NCBI RefSeq assembly: GCF_040869045.1
Contig: NW_027136908.1
Span: forward strand, 682,001 to 746,000
Source: Eurosta solidaginis
Taxonomy: Eukaryota; Arthropoda; Insecta; Diptera; Tephritidae
DNA: 64,000 nucleotides
Direction of reading: 5' to 3'
The position numbers were made by a program, and so were the translations under genes. Below the pieces are notes generated by a model. The model was not told the origin of the DNA. It did not search any database and saw only the letters and a program-made list of their open reading frames with translations. Shown here in pieces: positions 53,801-64,000 of this stretch (positions are counted from its first letter, which is position 1; each line of letters begins with the position of its first letter).

Positions 53801-56535
53801 CCCTTTTAGTCGGTTAACCCCACCCACTTTGACGTAGAAATTGAACCGTTAACGATAGAAGCTTAGGTCAGCTTGTGGATTAATATACACATAAAAACCT
53901 ACCATCTGCAAAAATAAAATCGATTCTATCTTGCTTGGTTCAATAGATATGGATACTTATCCCTTTTAGTCGGTTAACCCCACCCACTTTGACGTAGAAA
54001 TTGAACCGTTAACGATAGAAGCTTAGGTCAGCTTGTGGATTAATATACACATAAAAACCTACCATCTGCAAAAATAAAATCGATTCTATTTTGCTTGGTT
54101 CAATAGATATGTATACTTATCCTTTTTAGTCGGTTAACCCCACCCACTATAACGTAGAAATTGAACCGTTAACGATAGAAGCTTAGGTCAGCTTGTGGAT
54201 TAATATACACATAAAAACCTACCATCTGCAAAAATAAAATCGATTCTATCTTGCTTGGTTCAATAGATATGGACACTTATCCCTTTTAGTCGGTTAACCC
54301 CACCCAGTATGACATAGAAATTGAACCGTTAGCGATAGAACCTTGGATCATCTTGTGGATTAATATACACATAAAAACCTATCATCTGCAAAAAAAAAAA
54401 AATCGATTCTATCTTGCTTGGTTCAATAGATATGGATACTTATCCCTTTTAGTCGGTTAACCCCACCCACTTTGCGTAGAAATTGAACCGTTAACGAAAG
54501 AAGCTTAGGTCAGCCTGTGGATTAATATACACATAAAAACCTACCATCTGCAAAAACAAAAATCGATTCTATCTTGCTTGGTTCAATAGATATGGACACT
54601 TATCCCTTTTATCCGGTTAACCCCATCCACTTTGACGTAGAAATTAAACCGTTAACGATAGAACCTTGGGTCAGCTTGCGGATTAATATACACATAAAAA
54701 CCTATCATCTGCAAAAACAAAATCGATTCTATCTTGCTTGGTTCAATAGATATGGACACTTATCCCTTTTAGTCGGTTAACCCCACCCAGTATGACGTAG
54801 AAATTGAGCCGTTATCGATAGAACCTTGCATCGGCCTGTGGATTAATATACACATAAAAACCTACCATCTGCAAAAATAAAATCGATTCTATTTTGCTTG
54901 GTTCAATAGATATGGACACTTATCCCTTTTAGTCGGTTAACCCCACCCACTATGACGTAGAAATTGAACCGTTAGCGATAGAACCATGGATCAGCTTGTG
55001 GATTAATATACACATAAAAACCTATCATCTGCAAAAAAAAAATCGATTCTATCTTGCTTGGTTCAATAGATATGGATACTTATCCCTTTTAGTCGGTTAA
55101 CCCCACCCACTTTGCGTAGAAATTGAACCGTTAACGATAGAAGCTTAGGTCAGCCTGTGGATTAATATACACATAAAAACCTACCATCTGCAAAAACAAA
55201 ATCGTTTCTATCTTGCTTGGTTCAATAGATATGGATACTTATCCCTTTTAGTCGGTTAACCCCACCCACTTTGACGTAGAAATTGAACCGTTAACGATAG
55301 AAGCTTAGGTCAGCCTGTGGATTAATATACTCATAAAAACCTATCATCTGCAAAAACAAAATCGATTCTATCTTGCTTGGTTCAATAGATATGGACACTT
55401 ATCCCTTTTAGTCGGTTAACCCCACCCAGTATGACGTAGAAATTGAACCGTTAATGATAGAACCTTGGATCAGCTTGTGGATTAATATACACATAAAAAC
55501 CTACCATCTGCAAAAAAAAAAAATCGATTCTATCTTGTTTGGTTCAATAGATATGGACACTTATCCCTTTTAGTGGGTTAACCCCATCCACTTTGACGTA
55601 GAAATTAAACCGTTAACGATAGATCCTTGGATCAACTTGCGGATTAATATACTCATAAAAACCTATCATCTGCAAAAACAAAATCGATTCTATCTTGCTT
55701 GGTTCAATAGATATGGACACTTATCCCTTTTAGTCGGTTAACCCCACCCAGTATGACGTAGAAATTGAGCCGTTATCGATAGAACCTTGGATCGGCTTGC
55801 GGATTAATATACACATAAAAACCTATCATCTGCAAAAACAAAATCGATTCTATCTTGCTTGGTTCAATATATATGGACACTTATCCCTTTTAGTCGGTTA
55901 ACCCCACCCAGTATGACGTAGAAATTAAACCGTTAGCGATAGAACCTTGATTCAGCTTGTGGATTAATCTACACATAAAAACCTACCATCTGCAAAAAAA
56001 AAGCGAATCTATCTTGTTTAGTTCAATAGATATGGACACTTATCCCTTTTAGTCAGTTAACCCCACCCACTTTGACGTAGAAATTGAACCGTTAACGATA
56101 GAAGCTTAGGTCAGCCTGTGGATTAATATACACATAAAAACCTACCATCTGCAAAAACAAAATCGTTTCTATCTTGCTTGGTTCAATAGATATGGATACT
56201 TATCCCTTTTAGTCGGTTAACCCCACCCACTTTGACGTAGAAATTGAACCGTTAACGATAGAAGTTTAGGTCAGCTTGTGGATTAATATACACATAAAAA
56301 CCTACCACCTGCAAAAATAAAATCGATTCTATCTTGCTTGTTTCAATAGATATGGACACTTATCCCTTTTAGTCGGTTAACCCCACCCAGTATGACGTAG
56401 AAATTAAACCGTTAGCGATAGAACCTTGTATCAGCTTGTGGATTAATATACACATAAAAACCTACCATCTGCAAAAAAAAAAATCGATTCTATCTTGCTT
56501 GGTTCAATAGATATGGACACTTATCCCTTTTATCC
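53801..56535 (+). repeat. Mosaic of short A and B fragments
   Basis: Runs of three to eight monomers are joined in new orders. AAGCTT monomers (53,801-54,230) lead to the 'gacatag' and 'acgaaag' monomers, then at about 54,555 directly to the 'ttttatccgg' monomer. That monomer recurs at about 56,515, 1,921 bp (12 monomers) later. The segment 55,690-56,700 again follows the block A end / block B start order. No exact higher-order unit is maintained here. Confidence 0.7.
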
Positions 56536-59500
56536 GGTTAACCCCATCCACTTTGACGTAGAAATTAAACCGTTAACGATAGAACCTTGGGTCAGCTTGC
56601 GGATTAATATACACATAAAAACCTATCATCTGCAAAAACAAAATCGATTCTATCTTGCTTGGTTCAATAGATATGGACACTTATCCCTTTTAGTCGGTTA
56701 ACCCCACCCAGTATGACGTAGAAATTGAGCCGTTATCGATAGAACCTTGCATCGGCCTGTGGATTAATATACACATAAAAACCTACCATCTGCAAAAATA
56801 AAATCGATTCTATTTTGCTTGGTTCAATAGATATGGACACTTATCCCTTTTAGTCGGTTAACCCCACCCAGTATGACGTAGAAATTGAACCGTTAGCGAT
56901 AGAACCATGGATCAGCTTGTGGATTAATATACACATAAAAACCTATCATCTGCAAAAAAAAAATCGATTCTATCTTGCTTGGTTCAATAGATATGGATAC
57001 TTATCCCTTTTAGTCGGTTAACCCCACCCACTTTGCGTAGAAATTGAACCGTTAACGATAGAAGCTTAGGTCAGCCTGTGGATTAATATACACATAAAAA
57101 CCTACCATCTGCAAAAACAAAATCGTTTCTATCTTGCTTGGTTCAATAGATATGGATACTTATCCCTTTTAGTCGGTTAACCCCACCCACTTTGACGTAG
57201 AAATTGAAACGTTAACAATAGAAGCTTAGGTCAGCTTGTGGATTAATATACACATAAAAACCTACCATCTGCAAAAATAAAATCGATTCTATTTTGCTTG
57301 GTACAATAGATATGTATACTTATCCCTTTTAGTCGGTTAACCCCACCCAGTATGAAGTAGAAATTGAGCCGTTATCGATAGAACCTTGGATCGGCTTGCG
57401 GATTAATATACACATAAAAACCTATCATCTGCAAAAACAAAATCGATTCTATCTTGCTTGGTTCAATATATATGGATACTTATCCCTTTTAGTCGGTTAA
57501 CCCCACCCACTTTGACGTAGAAATTGAACCGTTAATGATAAAACCTTGGATCGGCTTGTGGATTAATATACACATAAAAACCTACCATCTGCAAAAACAA
57601 AATCGATTCTATCTTGCTTGGTTCAATAGAAATGGATACTTATCCCTTTTAATCGGTTAACCCCACCCACTTTGCGTAGAAATTGAACCGTTAACGATAG
57701 AAGCTTAGGTCAGCTTGTGGATTAATATAAACATAAAAACCTACCATCTGCAAAAACAAAATCGATTCTATCTTGCTTGGTTCAATAGATATGGATACTT
57801 ATCCCTTTTAGTCGGTTAACCCCACCCACTTTGACGTAGAAATTGAACCGTTAACGATAGAAGCTTAGGTCAGCTTGTGGATTAATATACACATAAAAAC
57901 CTACCATCTGCAAAAATAAAATCGATTCTATTTTGCTTGGTTCAATAGATATGTATACTTATCCTTTTTAGTCGGTTAACCCCACCCACTATAACGTAGA
58001 AATTGAACCGTTAACGATAGAAGCTTAGGTCAGCTTGTGGATTAATATACACATAAATACCTACCATCTGCAAAAACAAAATCGATTCTATCTTGCTCGG
58101 TTCAATAGATATGGATACTTATCCCTTTTAGTCGGTTAACCCCACCCACTTTGACGTAGAAATTGAACCGTTAACGATAGAAGCTTAGGTCAGCTTGTGG
58201 ATTAATATACACATAAAAACCTACCATCTGCAAAAATAAAATCGATTCTATTTTGCTTGGTTCAATAGATATGGATACTTATCCCTTTTAGTCGGTTAAC
58301 CCCACCCACTTTGACGTAGAAATTGAACCGTTAACGATAGAAGCTTAGGTCAGCTTGTGGATTAATATACACATAAAAACCTACCATCTGCAAAAATAAA
58401 ATCGATTCTATCTTGCTTGGTTCAATAGATATGGACACTTATCCCTTTTAGTCGGTTAACCCCACCCAGTATGACATAGAAATTGAACCGTTAGCGATAG
58501 AACCTTGGATCAGCTTGTGGATTAATATACACATAAAAACCTATCATCTGCAAAAAAAAATCGATTCTATCTTGCTTGGTTCAATAGATATGGATACTTA
58601 TCCCTTTTAGTCGGTTAACCCCACCCACTTTGCGTAGAAATTGAACCGTTAACGAAAGAAGCTTAGGTCAGCCTGTGGATTAATATACACATAAAAACCT
58701 ACCATCTGCAAAAACAAAATCGTTTCTATCTTGCTTGGTTCAATAGATATGGATACTTATCCCTTTTAGTCGGTTAACCCCACCCACTTTGACGTAGAAA
58801 TTGAACCGTTAACGATAGAAGCTTAGGTCAGCTTGTGGATTAATATACACATAAAAACCTACCATCTGCAAAAATAAAATCGATTCTATTTTGCTTTGTT
58901 CAATAGATATGGATACTTATCCCTTTTAGTCGGTTAACCCCACCCACTTTGACGTAGAAATTGAACCGTTAATGATAGAACCTTGGATCAGCTTGTGGAT
59001 TAATATACACATAAAAACCTACCATCTGCAAAAAAAAAAAATCGATTCTATCTTGCTTGGTTCAATAGATATGGACACTTATCCCTTTTAGTGGGTTAAC
59101 CCCATCCACTTTGACGTAGAAATTAAACCGTTAACGATAGAACCTTGGGTCAGCTTGCGGATTAATATACACATAAAAACCTATCATCTGCAAAAACAAA
59201 ATCGATTCTATCTTGCTTGGTTCAATAGATATGGACACTTATCCCTTTTAGTCGGTTAACCCCACCCAGTATGACGTAGAAATTGAGCCGTTATCGATAG
59301 AACCTTGCATCGGCCTGTGGATTAATATACACATAAAAACCTACCATCTGCAAAAATAAAATCGATTCTATTTTGCTTGGTTCAATAGATATGGACACTT
59401 ATCCCTTTTAGTCGGTTAACCCCACCCAGTATGACGTAGAAATTGAACCGTTAGCGATAGAACCATGGATCAGCTTGTGGATTAATATACACATAAAAAC

Positions 59501-61700
59501 CTATCATCTGCAAAAAAAAAAATCGATTCTATCTTGCTTGGTTCAATAGATATGGATACTTATCCCTTTTAGTCGGTTAACCCAACCCACTTTGCGTAGA
59601 AATTGAACCGTTAACGATAGAAGCTTAGGTCAGCCTGTGGATTAATATACACATAAAAACCTACCATCTGCAAAAACAAAATCGTTTCTATCTTGCTTGG
59701 TTCAATAGATATGGATACTTATCCCTTTTAGTCGGTTAACCCCACCCACTTTGACGTAGAAATTGAAACGTTAACAATAGAAGCTTAGGTCAGCTTGTGG
59801 ATTAATATACACATAAAAACCTACCATCTGCAAAAATAAAATCGATTCTATTTTGCTTGGTACAATAGATATGTATACTTATCCCTTTTAGTCGGTTAAC
59901 CCCACCCAGTATGAAGTAGAAATTGAGCCGTTATCGATAGAACCTTGGATCGGCTTGCGGATTAATATACACATAAAAACCTATCATCTGCAAAAACAAA
60001 ATCGATTCTATCTTGCTTGGTTCAATATATATGGATACTTATCCCTTTTAGTCGGTTAACCCCACCCACTTTGACGTAGAAATTGAACCGTTAATGATAA
60101 AACCTTGGATCAGCTTGTGGATTAATATACACATAAAAACCTACCATCTGCAAAAACAAAATCGATTCTATCTTGCTTGGTTCAATAGAAATGGATACTT
60201 ATCCCTTTTAATCGGTTAACCCCACCCACTTTGCGTAGAAATTGAACCGTTAACGATAGAAGCTTAGGTCAGCTTGTGGATTAATATAAACATAAAAACC
60301 TACCATCTGCAAAAACAAAATCGATTCTATCTTGCTTGGTTCAATAGATATGGATACTTATCCCTTTTAGTCGGTTAACCCCACCCACTTTGACGTAGAA
60401 ATTGAACCGTTAACGATAGAAGCTTAGGTCAGCTTGTGGATTAATATACACATAAAAACCTACCATCTGCAAAAATAAAATCGATTCTATTTTGCTTGGT
60501 TCAATAGATATGTATACTTATCCTTTTTAGTCGGTTAACCCCACCCACTATAACGTAGAAATTGAACCGTTAACGATAGAAGCTTAGGTCAGCTTGTGGA
60601 TTAATATACACATAAATACCTACCATCTGCAAAAACAAAATCGATTCTATCTTGCTCGGTTCAATAGATATGGATACTTATCCCTTTTAGTCGGTTAACC
60701 CCACCCACTTTGACGTAGAAATTGAACCGTTAACGATAGAAGCTTAGGTCAGCTTGTGGATTAATATACACATAAAAACCTACCATCTGCAAAAATAAAA
60801 TCGATTCTATTTTGCTTGGTTCAATAGATATGGATACTTATCCCTTTTAGTCGGTTAACCCCACCCACTTTGACGTAGAAATTGAACCGTTAACGATAGA
60901 AGCTTAGGTCAGCTTGTGGATTAATATACACATAAAAACCTACCATCTGCAAAAATAAAATCGATTCTATCTTGCTTGGTTCAATAGATATGGACACTTA
61001 TCCCTTTTAGTCGGTTAACCCCACCCAGTATGACATAGAAATTGAACCGTTAGCGATAGAACCTTGGATCAGCTTGTGGATTAATATACACATAAAAACC
61101 TATCATCTGCAAAAAAAAATCGATTCTATCTTGCTTGGTTCAATAGATATGGATACTTATCCCTTTTAGTCGGTTAACCCCACCCACTTTGCGTAGAAAT
61201 TGAACCGTTAACGAAAGAAGCTTAGGTCAGCCTGTGGATTAATATACACATAAAAACCTACCATCTGCAAAAACAAAATCGTTTCTATCTTGCTTGGTTC
61301 AATAGATATGGATACTTATCCCTTTTAGTCGGTTAACCCCACCCACTTTGACGTAGAAATTGAACCGTTAACGATAGAAGCTTAGGTCAGCTTGTGGATT
61401 AATATACACATAAAAACCTACCATCTGCAAAAATAAAATCGATTCTATTTTGCTTTGTTCAATAGATATGGATACTTATCCCTTTTAGTCGGTTAACCCC
61501 ACCCACTTTGACATAGAAATTGAACCGTTAATGATAGAACCTTGGATCAGCTTGTGGATTAATATACACATAAAAACCTACCATCTGCAAAAAAAAAAAA
61601 TCGATTCTATCTTGCTTGGTTCAATAGATATGGACACTTATCCCTTTTAGTGGGTTAACCCCATCCACTTTGACGTAGAAATTAAACCGTTAACGATAGA
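56536..61700 (+). repeat. Higher-order repeat of ~2,559 bp, two copies
   Basis: This is a 16-monomer unit, with copies at about 56,536-59,093 and 59,094-61,652; the match runs on to 61,700. The offset is 2,558, then 2,559 after one extra A near 59,512. Private markers confirm it: 'tatgaagtag' (57,351/59,910), 'attaatataaac' (57,721/60,280) and 'acataaatac' (58,051/60,610), none of which I saw elsewhere. Differences are sparse, for example 'tcggcttgtg' at 57,551 against 'tcagcttgtg', and 'gacatag' against 'gacgtag' near 61,510. Confidence 0.92.
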
Positions 61701-64000
61701 TCCTTGGATCAGCTTGCGGATTAATATACTCATAAAAACCTATCATCTGCAAAAACAAAATCGATTCTATCTTGCTTGGTTCAATAGATATGGACACTTA
61801 TCCCTTTTAGTCGGTTAACCCCACCCAGTATGACGTAGAAATTGAGCCGTTATCGATAGAACCTTGGATCGGCTTGCGGATTAATATACACATAAAAACC
61901 TATCATCTGCAAAAACAAAATCGGTTCTATCTTGTTTGGTTCAATAGATATGGACACTTATCCCTTTTAGTCGTTAACCACAACCATTTTGACGTAGAAA
62001 TTGAACCGTTAACGATATTACCTTGGATCAGCTTTTGGATTAATATACACATAAAAACCTACCATCTTCAAAAACAAAATCGAATCTATCTTGTTTGGTT
62101 CAATAGATATGGACACTTATCCCTTTTAGTCGGTTAACCCCACCCAGTATGATGTAGAAATTAAGCCGTTAACGATAGAACCTTGTATCAGCTTGTGGAT
62201 TAATATACACATAAAAACCTACCATCTGCAAAAACAAAATCGATTATATCTTGCTTGGTTCAATAGATATGGACACTTATCCCTTTTAGTCGGTTAACCC
62301 CACCCAGTATGACGTAGAAATTAAACCGTTAGCGATAGAACCTTGTATCAGCTTGTGGATTAATATACACATAAAAACCTACCATCTGCAAAAAAAAATC
62401 GATTCTATCTTGCTTGGTTCAATAGATATGGACACTTATCCCTTTTAGTCGGTTAACCCCATCCACTTTGACGTAGAAATTAAACCGTTAACGATAGAAC
62501 CTTGGGTCAGCTTGCGGATTAATATACACATAAAAACCTATCATCTGCAAAAACAAAATCGATTCTATCTTGCTTGGTTCAATAGATATGGACACTTATC
62601 CCTTTTAGTCGGTTAACCCCACCCAGTATGACGTAGAAATTGAACCGTTAACGATAGAAGCTTAGGTCAGCTTGTGGATTAATATACACATAAAAACCTA
62701 CCATCTGCAAAAAAAAAAAAATCGATTCTATCTTGCTTGGTTCAATAGATATGGACACTTATCCCTTTTAGTCGGTTAACCCCACCCACTTTGCGTAGAA
62801 ATTGAACCGTTAACGATAGAAGCTTAGGTCGGCCTGTGGATTAATATACACATAAAAACCTACCATCTGCAAAAACAAAATCGTTTCTATCTTGCTTGGT
62901 TCAATAGATATGGATACTTATCCCTTTTAGTCGGTTAACCCCACCCACTTTGACGTAGAAATTGAACCGTTAACGATAGAAGCTTAGGTCAGCTTGTGGA
63001 TTAATATACACATAAAAACCTACCATCTGCAAAAATAAAATCGATTCTATTTTGCTTGGTACAATAGATATGTATACTTATCCTTTTTAGTCGGTTAACA
63101 TCACCCACTATAACGTAGAAATTGAACCGTTAACGATAGAAGCTTAGGTCAGCTTGTGGATTAATATACACATAAAAACCTACCATCTGCAAAAACAAAA
63201 TCGATTCTATCTTGCTTGGTTCAATAGATATGGATACTTATCCCTTTTAGTCGGTTAACCCCACCCACTTTGACGTAGAAATTGAACCGTTAACGATAGA
63301 AGCTTAGGTCAGCTTGTGGATTAATATACACATAAAAACCTACCATCTGCAAAAAAAAAAAAATCGATTCTATCTTGCTTGGTTCAATAGATATGGACAC
63401 TTATCCCTTTTAGTGGGTTAACCCAATCCACTTTGACGTAGAAATTAAACCGTTAACGATAGAAGCTTAGGTCAGCTTGTGGATTAATATATACATAAAA
63501 ACCTACCATCTGCAAAAACAAAATCGATTCTATCTTGCTTGGTTCAATAGATATGGATACTTACCCCTTTTAGTCGGTTAACCCCACCCACTTTGACGTA
63601 GAAATTGAACCGTTAACGATAGAAGCTTAGGTCAGCTTGTGGATTAATATATACATAAAAACCTACCATCTGCAAAAATAAAATCGATTCTATTTTGCTT
63701 GGTTCAATAGATATGTATACTTATCCTTTTTAGTCGGTTAACCCCACCCACTATAACGTAGAAATTGAACCGTTAACGATAGAAGCTTAGGTCAACTTGT
63801 GGATTAATATACACATAAAAACCTACCATCTGCAAAAACAAAATCGATTCTATCTTGCTCGGTTCAATAGATATGGATACTTATCCCTTTTAGTCGGTTA
63901 ACCCCACCCACTTTGACGTAGAAATTGAACCGTTAACGATAGAAGCTTAGGTCAGCTTGTGGATTAATATACACATAAAAACCTACCATCTGCAAAAATA
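61701..64000 (+). repeat. Block-A-like stretch running off the window edge
   Basis: This follows about 2,800-5,200 in order. The 'ggttctatcttg' anchor aligns 3,030 with 61,924. One G is lost at about 61,972 ('tagtcgttaacc'). Several monomers are skipped near 62,650, where a 'cagtatgacg' monomer continues as AAGCTT type with an A13 tract (62,709-62,721). 'aatatatacata' appears at about 63,486 and 63,646. The array continues beyond 64,000. Confidence 0.8.

Larger units (their letters stand above)
1..64000 (+). repeat. Tandem satellite DNA array, ~160-bp monomer, ~400 copies
   Basis: The sequence returns to 'cttggttcaatagatatgga' every 160 bp (at 1, 161 and 321, then with drift of a few bases) from the first base to the last. 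All monomers I followed lie head to tail in one orientation. No unique DNA, transposon or inversion breaks the array. Monomers deviate by single substitutions, by the length of an A-tract, and by a few indels. The period is not a multiple of three and the unit carries many TAA/TAG triplets, so long reading frames cannot persist. Arrays of this kind are typical of eukaryotic centromeric or heterochromatic DNA; that assignment is inference. I do not recognise the monomer family. Confidence 0.98.

Noticed and set aside
61874..62137. 87-codon open frame
   Set aside because: It is created by a single-base loss near 61,972 in one monomer; the matching monomers at about 3,080 and 27,200 lack the deletion. 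It is satellite sequence read through.
1..64000. CRISPR array
   Set aside because: The repeats are 160 bp, contiguous and without unique spacers; the variation consists of point mutations within a satellite.
1..64000. Telomeric or subtelomeric repeats (runs such as 'ttaaccccaccca')
   Set aside because: 'ccccaccca' occurs once per monomer as part of the 160-bp unit; there is no tandem hexamer or heptamer telomere motif.
1..64000. Gene-poor bacterial or phage repeat region
   Set aside because: A 64-kb pure satellite with higher-order repeats and no coding sequence is not known from bacterial or phage genomes; a eukaryotic heterochromatic array fits far better.

Overview
The whole 64 kb window is one uninterrupted tandem satellite array. 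A basic unit of about 160 bp is repeated roughly 400 times, all in the same orientation. I see no credible gene, RNA gene, CRISPR array, transposon or unique sequence anywhere. The consensus monomer, read from base 1, is about 36% GC with an A-rich tract near its end. Kilobases of pure satellite with multi-level higher-order structure point to a eukaryotic nuclear genome (centromeric, pericentromeric or other constitutive heterochromatin) from a long-read assembly. I do not recognise the monomer as a named satellite family, so I cannot name the lineage.

The interest lies in how the monomers are arranged. They fall into subtypes marked by linked variants: AAGCTT-type versus ACCTTGG-type middles, 'actttgacg' versus 'cagtatgacg' versus 'actataacg', a 1-bp-deleted 'tttgcgtag' form, and different A-tract spellings. 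The order of subtypes is itself repeated at several scales. Two composite blocks recur: A, about 7.7 kb (1-7,684), and B, about 3.9 kb (7,685-11,562).

Layout: A (1-7,684); B (7,685-11,562); B again (11,888-15,753); the start of A (15,754-18,760); a shuffled zone of 320-bp dimers (18,761-19,970); B (20,254-24,119); A plus the start of B (24,120-33,291, a copy of 1-9,172 at an offset of exactly 24,119 bp). A clean higher-order repeat of 3,019 bp, spanning the end of A and start of B, runs 30,207-41,139 for about 3.6 copies. A locally scrambled zone follows (41,140-42,720), then looser mosaic copies of the A and B pieces (42,720-56,535), a second clean higher-order repeat of about 2,559 bp in two copies (56,536-61,700), and a final A-like stretch running off the right edge.

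A chimeric monomer ('ggtacaatag' followed by the 'cagtatgacg' type) occurs once per B block, at twelve positions, and serves as an internal ruler of the higher-order organisation. Short open reading frames of 68-88 codons exist only because variants or 1-bp indels occasionally remove satellite stop codons; I do not regard them as genes. All comparisons were made by eye, so boundaries are approximate except where offsets are stated as exact.
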